Shown: positions 1-5,937, numbered from the stretch's first letter. The stretch is DNA of 10,482 bases from Propionibacteriaceae bacterium (GCA_009778535.1 WRJP01000056.1:1-10482); one strand, 5' to 3'. Made by a program: numbers and translations. The notes: generated from the sequence alone by a model not told the origin.

Positions 1-1661
1 CTCGCGTACATCAGGTGGAGTATGGCGTGCTCGACCCCGCCGACGTACTGATCGACGGGCATCCATTTGTCGATGTCCTCACGCCGGAACGGTTCGGTGG
101 CACACCCTGGAGAGCAATAGCGCAGGTAGTACCACGACGAATCCACAAACGTGTCCATCGTGTCGGCATCACGCCGGGCTGGCGAGCCGCATTTGGGGCA
201 GGCCACATTCACCCAGTCGGTTGCTGAGGCCAGCGGAGCGGTTCCCTTGGGAGCCAGTGCGGCGCCGCGCAGATCGGGAAGTTCCACCGGAAGTTGCTCA
301 TCGGGTACGGGAACTTCGCCGCAATCTGGGCAGTGGATGATCGGAATCGGGCAACCCCAGAAACGTTGCCGTGAGAGCAGCCAGTCGCGTAAGCGGTAGG
401 TGACGGCAGCCTCCCCGAGATTGCGCTCGGCCAGCCAGGCGCACATCTTTTCGACTCCGGCACTCACTTCATCCAGGCCGTCCAGTATCGGCGAGTTCAC
501 ATATTTGCCGTCTCCTGGGGTTGCGATGCCGCTACCGGTGGGGTCAGGCAGGCCAGTTTCAAGCACGACTTGTACATCAAGCCCGAAGGCGATGGCGAAG
601 TCCAGGTCGCGTTGATCGTGGGCAGGAACTGCCATGATGGCGCCCGTTCCGTATTCGCTTAGCACATAGTCGGCTGCGTATACCGGCATTTGCGCCCCGG
701 TGACCGGATTTACCGCGTACACGCCCAGGAATACTCCAGTCTTTGGACGTTCGCTGGATTGCCGCTCAATCTCGGTGACTTTCTTGGTTTCCTCTAAATA
801 GGCCTCGAAGACTTCCCGCTGCTCGGGGGCGCATAGTTCTCCAGCGAGTTCAGCATCGGGGGCTACCACGAAGAATGTCGCCCCGTACAGAGTGTCGGGA
901 CGGGTGGTGAAAACCTTCACCGGCTCGCTTCTTCCAGTTATCGCAAAATCAACATAGGCGCCCTGGGAGCGTCCAATCCAGTTGCGCTGCATCGCCAAGA
1001 CTCGATCTGGCCAGCCATCTTGGATTTGATCCATGTCGTCGAGCAAGCGTTGGGCGTAGTCGGAGATTTTGAAATACCACTGTGTCAGTTTGCGTTTGGT
1101 TACGACTGCCTTGCAGCGTTCACAAAGTCCGGCAACTACCTGTTCGTTTGCCAATACGGTCTGATCTTCGGGACACCAGTTGACGTAGGACGCCTTGCGG
1201 TATGCCAAGCCTTTTTCATAGAAGCGCAGGAATAGCCACTGGGTCCACTTGTAGTATTCGGGGTCGGAGGTGTGCAGTCGCTTCGACCAATCCAGGCTCA
1301 GCCCGTAGCGCTTGAAGGAGTTGGCTTGGGTTTCAATGTTTGCATACGTCCAGTCGGCAGGATGCGAACCGCGGGCGATAGCGGCATTTTCGGCGGGGAG
1401 TCCGAATGAATCCCAGCCGATTGGGTGCATGACGTCGTAACCTTTGCCTCGCCAGTAGCGGGCGATGACATCCCCCATGACGAACGCTTCAGCATGACCC
1501 ATGTGTAAGTCGCCGGAAGGGTAGGCAAACATGTCGAGCATGTAGCGCCTGCTGGAGCTATCGCCTGCTGGTGTGGCAAAGGTATTATTTTCTGCCCAAT
1601 ATTTGCTCCAGCGTTCCTGCGCTGCCGCAGCGTTGTACTCACTTTTCATGTCATCTTGCAC
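1..1661 (-). CDS. leuS: Leucyl-tRNA synthetase, N-terminal part (runs off left edge)
   Basis: Class I aminoacyl-tRNA synthetase that charges tRNA-Leu with leucine in the cytoplasm. About 553 codons are present. Counting from the GTG at 1661, the class I signature HMGH (within YPSGDLHMGH) is at residues 53-56. The CP1 editing domain follows, with its threonine-rich loop TTRPDTLYG near 252-260 and the segment GTGAIMAVPAHDQRD, whose first HDQ aspartate is near 349 and is a conserved editing-site residue in the family. A four-cysteine zinc-type knuckle (C444/C447 and C488/C491) precedes DTFVDSSWYYLRY. The window ends at HLMYAR, so the KMSKS loop, anticodon-binding domain and C-terminus lie outside. 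I prefer the GTG start because a TACGAT hexamer lies exactly 6 nt before it and neither start has a good ribosome binding site; the alternative is ATG at 1649. Identity is very secure, the exact start is not. Confidence 0.97.
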   Translation of the reverse strand, partial: MQDDMKSEYNAAAAQERWSKYWAENNTFATPAGDSSSRRYMLDMFAYPSGDLHMGHAEAFVMGDVIARYWRGKGYDVMHPIGWDSFGLPAENAAIARGSHPADWTYANIETQANSFKRYGLSLDWSKRLHTSDPEYYKWTQWLFLRFYEKGLAYRKASYVNWCPEDQTVLANEQVVAGLCERCKAVVTKRKLTQWYFKISDYAQRLLDDMDQIQDGWPDRVLAMQRNWIGRSQGAYVDFAITGRSEPVKVFTTRPDTLYGATFFVVAPDAELAGELCAPEQREVFEAYLEETKKVTEIERQSSERPKTGVFLGVYAVNPVTGAQMPVYAADYVLSEYGTGAIMAVPAHDQRDLDFAIAFGLDVQVVLETGLPDPTGSGIATPGDGKYVNSPILDGLDEVSAGVEKMCAWLAERNLGEAAVTYRLRDWLLSRQRFWGCPIPIIHCPDCGEVPVPDEQLPVELPDLRGAALAPKGTAPLASATDWVNVACPKCGSPARRDADTMDTFVDSSWYYLRYCSPGCATEPFRREDIDKWMPVDQYVGGVEHAILHLMYA

Positions 1662-1667
1662 CCAGCA

Positions 1668-1673
1668 ATCGTA
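1668..1673 (-). promoter_or_regulatory. Candidate -10 element of leuS (leaderless)
   Basis: On the minus strand TACGAT fits the TANNNT pattern of actinobacterial -10 elements. Six nucleotides separate it from the GTG at 1661, so transcription would begin at or next to the start codon. No convincing -35 is visible. The same spacing recurs at other genes in this window, which is the main support. Confidence 0.45.
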
Positions 1674-1794
1674 TCCGAAATCTGTAGGCAGTAACCGGTG
1701 GGTGGTGGAGTGCGGGACAGTCGTGTGGAAAACATCTGGTGGTTTTGGCAGCTCTTGCGAGGTCTGTGTGAGACATTGCCTAAACGCGCTTTAA

Positions 1795-1800
1795 TAGACT
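1795..1800 (+). promoter_or_regulatory. Candidate -10 element of the toxin-antitoxin operon
   Basis: TAGACT lies 6 nt before the ATG at 1807, predicting a transcript that starts at the start codon. No ribosome binding site is visible between the two. The identical hexamer with identical spacing precedes holA. The -35 region is not recognisable. Confidence 0.5.
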
Positions 1801-1806
1801 AAAATT

Positions 1807-2076
1807 ATGGTCATGACCACCATTCCGCTTGCTACTGCTAAAGCCCGCCTTTCGGCCTATGTCGATGACGTGTTCAGAACCCACGAACGTGTCACCATCA
1901 CTCGTAACGGAGTGCCCACAACTGTACTAATGTCTATCGACGATCTGGAGTCACTTGAGGAGACTTTGGCGCTGCTAAGTGATCGGGACGCTATGTCTGA
2001 AATCCGCCAAGCAACGCGAGAGGTGGACGAAGGTTTGGCGGTTGAGTGGAATGATTACGTCGCCCAGGCGCAGTGA
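1807..2076 (+). CDS. Phd/YefM (RelB-like) family antitoxin
   Basis: Antitoxin of a type II toxin-antitoxin pair: an 89-residue cytoplasmic protein expected to bind and neutralise the toxin encoded next to it and to repress its own operon. The N-terminal half (TTIPLATAKARLSAYVDDV, then VTITRNGVPTTVLMSIDDLE) is the typical Phd/YefM DNA-binding and dimerisation domain, ending in the family's hallmark 'TRNG-P--VL-S-DD-E' pattern. The acidic C-terminal tail, from about residue 55 (LALLSDRDAMSEIRQATREVDEG), is the usual toxin-wrapping region. The length is normal for the family. The start is ATG 1807, favoured by the -10 hexamer 6 nt upstream; ATG 1813 would remove only two residues. A palindrome over the start codon is a candidate operator. 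The stop codon overlaps the toxin start, as expected for translational coupling. Confidence 0.93.
   Translation: MVMTTIPLATAKARLSAYVDDVFRTHERVTITRNGVPTTVLMSIDDLESLEETLALLSDRDAMSEIRQATREVDEGLAVEWNDYVAQAQ
1808..1819 (+). promoter_or_regulatory. Perfect 12-bp palindrome, candidate TA autoregulatory operator
   Basis: TGGTCATGACCA is a perfect palindrome that overlaps the start codon of the antitoxin gene and lies just downstream of the candidate -10 element. Phd/YefM antitoxins are known to repress their own operons by binding palindromes in the promoter region. The position suits repression by blocking the start site. The assignment to this antitoxin is inference. Confidence 0.45.
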
Positions 2077-2339
2077 TGTACCGCGTAGTTTGGGCACCAT
2101 CGGCTAGACGGCAACTTGAAAACCGAATCCCGGGCAGCGTCGGTGCTGCAATTTGGGAGTTTGTCAACGGCCCGCTAGCTGCCGAGCCATTTCGTGTCGG
2201 AAAGGCATTACGTTACGAGTTGGAAGGCTACCGATCAGCACGACGTGGTGAGTATCGCATCGTTTACCGTGTGGCGGACAATGTGGTACAGATCATCCGA
2301 GTTGACCATCGTCGAAACGTTTACCACAACCCGGATTAA
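2073..2339 (+). CDS. relE: RelE/ParE superfamily toxin (mRNA interferase type)
   Basis: Toxin partner of the preceding antitoxin. RelE enzymes cut mRNA in the ribosomal A site and stop translation. From the ATG at 2076 the protein has 87 residues, the usual size. It begins YRVVWAPSARRQL and has the family pattern GPLAAEPFRVGKALRYELEG (about 32-51), then YRSARRGEYRIVYRV (52-66) and IIRVDHRRNVY (73-83). The basic residues R56, R57, R61, R79 and the C-terminal Y83 are in the places where RelE-type nucleases carry catalytic residues. Two starts are possible: GTG 2073, sharing GTGA with the antitoxin stop, or ATG 2076, sharing one base (TGATG). ATG is more likely. Either way translation is coupled to the antitoxin. 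The gene looks intact. ParE-type gyrase poisoning cannot be excluded from sequence alone, but the RelE arginine/tyrosine pattern favours RNA cleavage. Confidence 0.92.
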   Translation: MMYRVVWAPSARRQLENRIPGSVGAAIWEFVNGPLAAEPFRVGKALRYELEGYRSARRGEYRIVYRVADNVVQIIRVDHRRNVYHNPD

Positions 2340-2416
2340 TATCCGTCTCGGAAATGACTGCGCGTTTGGTGATCTGACGGCAAATTTGTTTATGCACAGA
2401 TCGCTGTTTCAGGAGA

Positions 2417-2447
2417 CAAAAAACGGCACATAGTGTGGTTTCAGCCG
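2417..2447 (-). terminator. Possible intrinsic terminator of the EndoU/immunity operon
   Basis: Read on the minus strand just after the immunity gene, a CGGC/GCCG outer pair encloses an inner CACA/TGTG hairpin with a 3-nt loop and a bulge on one side. A run of six T follows. The stem is short and imperfect, so this is a moderate call. It would also separate this operon from the converging RelE gene. Confidence 0.4.
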
Positions 2448-2452
2448 AGCAA

Positions 2453-2731
2453 TTATGCAGCTTTCGCGGCAAGTTCGGCTCGGTAGGCGGCAAGGAGCGG
2501 CTCCATGTATTTAGTGCTGACCCCGTATTCATGTGTGAGAACGAAACCCTCAGCGATTTGCAGTTCTTCGTCAGTCAGCACTTTCAACTTCACCAAAGTA
2601 CAGATCGCATCCATAGCACAGAGCCAGTCTTCACCATCTTCCGCTAGATCAACGGCTTCTGACATTTGAGACTCCGAAAAATGCTCGGCATATTTCTCGC
2701 GAAGCTCATGTCCAAAATTTCCAAGCACCAT
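2453..2731 (-). CDS. Small acidic helical protein, probable immunity protein to the EndoU toxin
   Basis: A 92-residue protein with no signal peptide or membrane segment, rich in Glu/Asp and predicted to be almost wholly helical. Its central region (SEAVDLAEDGEDWLCAMDAI at about 23-42, then KLKVLTDEELQIAEGFV to about 64) resembles the small helical immunity proteins of the MafI type. That likeness is pattern recognition, not a search result. The gene starts 7 nt after the stop codon of the EndoU toxin gene, in the toxin-then-immunity order typical of polymorphic toxin cassettes. It would protect the producer by binding the nuclease in the cytoplasm. The start ATG at 2731 follows a weak purine stretch (GAAAG), so it is probably translated by coupling or reinitiation. 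The immunity role rests mainly on position, size and acidity; an unrelated small protein remains possible. Confidence 0.7.
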   Translation of the reverse strand: MVLGNFGHELREKYAEHFSESQMSEAVDLAEDGEDWLCAMDAICTLVKLKVLTDEELQIAEGFVLTHEYGVSTKYMEPLLAAYRAELAAKAA

Positions 2732-2738
2732 GATCTGA

Positions 2739-3242
2739 TTATATGCTTTCTTGCGGATATGCGGTGGGGATGTGCCATGCTCGACCCCAAACTCGTCTTA
2801 CTTTTACAACGCCCTGTACGCCACGGAAAACGCCAAATACGCTGAAGTTTCCATCATCGATAACAGCAAACTTGGTTGGACGGTCGATGATCGCGGTGAC
2901 CCAGGTAACCACCAACTCAACCCCCCAACCAGCAGGGAACTCATCCTTCCCCCATCCAGTGTCATGTCGATGTCCGCCATGCGGCTTAGCTCCTACAAAG
3001 ATTCCAGTTTTGATCATGTGCGCAACCTGTTGTGATTGTTCACCGGAGAGATCGCCATCCAGAACCGACAGGGCATCTACCTTGCCGAAGGTATCAATTT
3101 GAGAACGTAAAGTCAGGATACGTGGGTCATCGAAATCATCGGCTGTCAATGGTCCAAGCATCCCTGCGATACGGGCAGGGGGCGCAGAATCAGCAGTCAA
3201 GCCTGACTGCGTGACCTCGGTGTTTGGCAGGTCGTAATTCAT
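2739..3242 (-). CDS. Bacterial EndoU-domain RNase toxin without visible delivery domain
   Basis: A 167-residue protein whose C-terminal ~95 residues match the bacterial EndoU nuclease domain found at the tips of CdiA and MafB polymorphic toxins. Visible in order: H75 (HMIKTGIF), the GGHRH motif with H91, K99, the FPAGW block at 102-106, a beta-rich stretch with GVQGVVKVRR near 141-150, and the closing TAYP motif with T160 and Y162. H75, H91, K99, T160 and Y162 are my candidates for the active site, so the enzyme looks intact. The first ~70 residues have no signal peptide, membrane segment or recognisable trafficking or repeat domain. A TAG stop lies in frame four codons before the ATG, so this is not simply the end of a longer open frame. 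The probable immunity gene follows after 7 nt, and DUF4192 precedes by 31 nt. It may be a stand-alone effector or a cassette detached from a larger toxin. Confidence 0.82.
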   Translation of the reverse strand: MNYDLPNTEVTQSGLTADSAPPARIAGMLGPLTADDFDDPRILTLRSQIDTFGKVDALSVLDGDLSGEQSQQVAHMIKTGIFVGAKPHGGHRHDTGWGKDEFPAGWGVELVVTWVTAIIDRPTKFAVIDDGNFSVFGVFRGVQGVVKVRRVWGRAWHIPTAYPQESI

Positions 3243-3248
3243 GAATCG

Positions 3249-3277
3249 TTGCTATCTGAGCAATCACTGGTTTTCAA
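3249..3277 (-). promoter_or_regulatory. Candidate promoter of the EndoU toxin gene
   Basis: On the minus strand TTGAAA (3277-3272), a 17-nt spacer and TAGCAA (3254-3249) lie in -35/-10 register, with 6 nt left before the toxin ATG. The -35 overlaps the DUF4192 stop codon. The -10 is a weak match. If real, the toxin/immunity pair can be expressed as a leaderless unit separately from DUF4192. Confidence 0.4.
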
Positions 3278-4278
3278 CTGACCAGATGTCCAATGCCAGG
3301 TAACTGTGCCAGTATCTGTTCCCAGCGTTCCGGGTCAGTCACGGTGTAGTTAATCCACGCGAGCATGCCGATCAAGACGGGAACCTTTGGGTCGCGCTTG
3401 GGGTATGCGTACACCAAATCTTGGAATTCCAGCTTCAGCAACTCTGCCGCCCGTTCGAGGCATATCACCGCTAGCGCACCGTCGCCGCTTATCCAAGCTG
3501 CCAGACCCAGTAGGCTCAACGGGCGAAGTTGGTGCGATTGTGGAGTCTGCTTGACGACTTCAGACCAAAAGGCCCGCATTGCGGCGGCGTTTGCACTATT
3601 CACGAATGAAATGGCAGCGCCGCGAGGCTGCGGAAACTGAATCAGCGCCGCTGTCCTAGCTGCGTCTTCTGGGGTCACCCTCTTTGCCGACTTCGCTCCT
3701 TTCAGCAGCTCAAGTAGCTGTGATGGCCAGCGCTCTTCGGGAATCTTTTCCAGCAATCGGAGTTGATCGGAAAGCTGTGTTTTCAAAGTGGCATCGTCCG
3801 AAATTGGATGTAGCGTTCTGGCCAACGCGGCTCGTGATTGGTACACCGCTTTATTTTGTGAAATAGCTGCTTCGTAGCTGTAGTTACGGCACATGCCTTC
3901 AGAGCCGCCTAATTGCCAAAACCGGTTTCCAACATGAATCACCCAAAGCGGGGATGCCCAGATTTGCGAAGCAAGTTCCCATAACTGCGACCAAGGATTC
4001 AAGGTCTGGGTGTACCCAATGAGAAAGCCGTTCGCTTGGTCGTATTGCCCCCAAATTCGCCGCAAGCTCTGCCAGGTCGCTCTGAACTGATGATTTGAAC
4101 CAGGGGTCGGAAAGTCCATGCGTGCAGCCACCGCAATCATGCCGTCCTGCAACACGACACTGACCACAGATTCTGTGGGGTGGAAACCGAGCAGTTCGGG
4201 TATTAGAGCCAATAGTTCGTCGATGCCGCGGGCGGTCGTCGCCCAGATGGCTTGCGTCAAAGTCTCCATACCTTCCAT
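3274..4278 (-). CDS. DUF4192 domain protein
   Basis: A 334-residue protein of the DUF4192 family, which is common in actinobacteria and has no established function. The family's opening motif is clear: a hydrophobic helix, then IPELLGFHPTESVV at about residues 26-39 and a short strand ending AARMDFP near 51-57. The C-terminal third (LLGLAAWISGDGALAVICLE, then VPVLIGMLAWINY) is the helical region that ends most members. There is no signal peptide or true membrane span, so it is probably cytoplasmic. ATG 4278 and ATG 4269 (METLTQ) are both possible; 4269 has TATATG 6 nt upstream and would suit a leaderless transcript. Upstream lies a consensus DnaA box. It runs in the same direction as the EndoU gene 31 nt downstream and may be co-transcribed with it, though DUF4192 genes are usually not linked to toxins. 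Family call is confident, function unknown. Confidence 0.88.
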   Translation of the reverse strand: MEGMETLTQAIWATTARGIDELLALIPELLGFHPTESVVSVVLQDGMIAVAARMDFPTPGSNHQFRATWQSLRRIWGQYDQANGFLIGYTQTLNPWSQLWELASQIWASPLWVIHVGNRFWQLGGSEGMCRNYSYEAAISQNKAVYQSRAALARTLHPISDDATLKTQLSDQLRLLEKIPEERWPSQLLELLKGAKSAKRVTPEDAARTAALIQFPQPRGAAISFVNSANAAAMRAFWSEVVKQTPQSHQLRPLSLLGLAAWISGDGALAVICLERAAELLKLEFQDLVYAYPKRDPKVPVLIGMLAWINYTVTDPERWEQILAQLPGIGHLVS

Positions 4279-4281
4279 ATA
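4276..4281 (-). promoter_or_regulatory. Candidate -10 element of the DUF4192 gene
   Basis: TATATG on the minus strand sits 6 nt before the ATG at 4269. TGAAAA lies 18 nt further upstream (4305-4300), right beside the DnaA box. Using this promoter would make ATG 4269 rather than 4278 the true start. Confidence 0.35.
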
Positions 4282-4306
4282 GGAAAGAAATCCGCAAATT
4301 TTTCAG

Positions 4307-4315
4307 TTATCCACA
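4307..4315 (+). promoter_or_regulatory. Consensus DnaA box in a divergent promoter region
   Basis: TTATCCACA is an exact match to the bacterial DnaA-box consensus. It lies in the 131-nt region between the divergent DUF4192 and membrane-protein genes. An 11-nt stretch around it, GTTATCCACAG, is repeated exactly at 6000-6010 ahead of comEA. It may mediate DnaA control of one or both flanking genes, or titrate DnaA. Function is inferred from the motif only. Confidence 0.5.
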
Positions 4316-4396
4316 GGCCATCTCGCATTTTCTTTCGATTTCACAGCCGATAGTCCTGGTTTTGCATACAGTGTGCGGTGCAGTTGAAATAACGGG

Positions 4397-4402
4397 TACT
4401 CT
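4397..4402 (+). promoter_or_regulatory. Candidate -10 element of the membrane-protein gene
   Basis: TACTCT fits TANNNT and ends 7 nt before the ATG at 4410. No ribosome binding site is seen there, which is consistent with a leaderless transcript. No -35 is recognisable. Confidence 0.35.
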
Positions 4403-4409
4403 TTCATTG

Positions 4410-4970
4410 ATGAGTCAGAACCAACCGCCCGCTAATTGGATGCCGCCCGGGATGAATCCCAAGCCGACCTCCATCAACGACTTTTCGCCGCCACGAACTG
4501 GCTTGCCGCTGTTGATTATCGGCGCGGTACTTGGGGTAGTGGTGCTCATCATCGTATTTTTCTTTGCGCAGCCCCCGACTATCAAACCGCACCCACTAGC
4601 TACGCCAACCCCTTCTGCATCCCAGGCTCCAACGAACTGGGGGATGCCATTCTTGACGGGTAACGAATCATGCGAAGGAATGTGGGACATCACCAGCCAT
4701 CTGTGGGGCAATGGCGGGCTCGAAATCCAAGTCAGGGTTTTTTCAAAAAACTGCTCCTTGGAACTGTCCTTTGGTGCATTCTCCAACACTGATGCTGCTT
4801 TCTACGATCCAGAACCTAGCCCGGGATTCATGGATTTCTACGGACTGTCTTTGGAGCCGGGGCAGGAGCGGAACGGGTCGATATTTTTCTATATGCCACG
4901 TACGAGCTGCGTCATCATGATGTCGGACGAGTACGGCTCTCAGCTTTCTGCGTTGGACGTAGCTGGCTGA
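4410..4970 (+). CDS. Single-pass membrane-anchored protein of unknown function
   Basis: I do not recognise this 186-residue protein. It has a proline- and asparagine-rich cytoplasmic N-terminus (about 1-31), one strong hydrophobic segment GLPLLIIGAVLGVVVLIIVF near 31-50, a Pro/Thr/Ser-rich linker (about 54-76) and a C-terminal domain of roughly 110 residues. The C-terminal domain contains three cysteines (C88, C115, C167) and alternating hydrophobic stretches that suggest a beta-sandwich on the outer face of the membrane. The topology, short N-terminus inside and domain outside, is typical of small actinobacterial envelope proteins. I chose ATG 4410 (MSQNQPP) over an in-frame ATG at 4362, because the extra 16 residues look unlike coding sequence and a -10 hexamer sits just before 4410. 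The Nudix-like gene follows 40 nt downstream on the same strand. Confidence 0.72.
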   Translation: MSQNQPPANWMPPGMNPKPTSINDFSPPRTGLPLLIIGAVLGVVVLIIVFFFAQPPTIKPHPLATPTPSASQAPTNWGMPFLTGNESCEGMWDITSHLWGNGGLEIQVRVFSKNCSLELSFGAFSNTDAAFYDPEPSPGFMDFYGLSLEPGQERNGSIFFYMPRTSCVIMMSDEYGSQLSALDVAG

Positions 4971-5001
4971 AGCAAATGCAATTACGCTCAAATACGACCC
5001 C

Positions 5002-5006
5002 AGGGG
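5002..5006 (+). promoter_or_regulatory. Ribosome binding site of the Nudix-like gene
   Basis: AGGGG lies 4 nt before the ATG at 5011 and decides this start. It is one of the few purine-rich ribosome binding sites in the window; most other genes seem to lack one. TACGAC at 4993-4998 could be a -10 giving a very short leader. Confidence 0.4.
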
Positions 5007-5010
5007 CAAT

Positions 5011-5937
5011 ATGATTGAGTCTGTGAGTGGGCAGCCGATTTCAGCCGAGTTGTTGGCAGTGATCGTGGCAATGGTTGATGGCCGGCCCGCTGTGCTGACG
5101 TTAGGAGACCCACCAAGTTTGCCGGCGGGGCCGTTATTGCCCTCACATCGTTCTTTGCAAGCTGCGACTCGGGTTTGGGTGGAGAAACAAACCGGTCGCA
5201 AACTTGGATATTTGGAGCAGCTTTATACTTTCGCTGACTTGGATAGGCCGCAAGTTGGCGGCGAGCGCCGTATCTCGGTTTCTTATTTAGGGTTGACAAA
5301 TTCGCAAGCGGCCAAAGCTTCAAATTTTGGTGAATGGACGCCGTGGTATGCGTTGTTTCCTTGGGAAGATACCCGCAGTAACCAGGGCATGCGAGCTGGC
5401 GAGGCGGCACGCGAGTGTATAGCTGCGGGATTGGGCACCTGGGCACAGGGGTCGAAGCAACGCCGACAACGCAGCGCCATCAGCTTTGGGCTTGATGACC
5501 GGCGTTGGAATCCGGCTGCGGCATTGCAGCGCTACGAACTCTTGTTCGAGGCGGGACTGGTCGCAGAGGCTGCTGAAAACTGCATGTCAGAACACATGCC
5601 AGATTCGTTACGTATGGTTGGAGATCATCGCCGGATAGTTGCCACTGGAATGGCGCGGCTGCGAGCCAAGATTGAATATCATCCGGTCGTTTTTGAGTTG
5701 TTAAGTGACGAATTCACGCTGCGCGAGTTGCAGGACTGTGTGGAGGCGCTTGCTGGACGCGAAGTGCATACCCAGAATTTCCGCAGAGTGGTAGCTGCTG
5801 AAGAACTCGTTGCAGAAACCGGGCATGTGGTGGAAACCAGAGGCCGCCCAGCACGGCTATATCGGTTCCGGCGCAGCATTCTGCAACAGCAGGAAACCGC
5901 TGGTACGAAACTACCTACCAGCAGAGCGAAATCCTGA
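5011..5937 (+). CDS. Nudix-fold / winged-helix protein, NrtR (COG4111)-like, probable regulator
   Basis: A 308-residue cytoplasmic protein built like the NrtR group of Nudix-related regulators: an N-terminal Nudix-like domain (about 10-100) and a C-terminal winged helix (about 224-288). The winged helix shows the family pattern FTLRELQDCVEAL, then NFRR at 256-259 and GRPARLYRF at 278-286. The Nudix box is degenerate. Where a hydrolase has RExxEE, this protein has R54-V-W-V-E58-K, so the metal-binding glutamates are mostly missing and catalysis is unlikely. Known NrtR proteins bind ADP-ribose-type ligands and control NAD synthesis genes; no such gene is nearby, so the target here is unknown. 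The gene ends with tandem in-frame stops TGA TAA. Just downstream is a perfect inverted repeat that could be its operator, although that repeat also matches DnaA boxes. The family call is fairly firm; the regulatory role is inferred. Confidence 0.8.
   Translation: MIESVSGQPISAELLAVIVAMVDGRPAVLTLGDPPSLPAGPLLPSHRSLQAATRVWVEKQTGRKLGYLEQLYTFADLDRPQVGGERRISVSYLGLTNSQAAKASNFGEWTPWYALFPWEDTRSNQGMRAGEAARECIAAGLGTWAQGSKQRRQRSAISFGLDDRRWNPAAALQRYELLFEAGLVAEAAENCMSEHMPDSLRMVGDHRRIVATGMARLRAKIEYHPVVFELLSDEFTLRELQDCVEALAGREVHTQNFRRVVAAEELVAETGHVVETRGRPARLYRFRRSILQQQETAGTKLPTSRAKS

Noticed and set aside
1298..1642. Minus-strand open frame of 114 codons near the start of leuS
   Set aside because: It is an out-of-frame shadow of leuS; the true frame gives HMGH and other LeuRS motifs throughout.
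2371..2402. GATCTG/CAGATC inverted repeat downstream of relE
   Set aside because: Only 6 bp with a 20-nt loop and no T-run, so not supportable as a terminator of the toxin-antitoxin operon.
2751..3214. Open frames on the plus strand opposite the EndoU gene
   Set aside because: Their translations have no recognisable domain, while the minus-strand frame has a coherent EndoU motif set and a paired downstream gene.
4362..4409. In-frame upstream ATG that would extend the membrane protein by 16 residues
   Set aside because: The extension does not resemble a signal or protein domain, it overlaps the promoter region, and ATG 4410 has a -10 hexamer at leaderless spacing.
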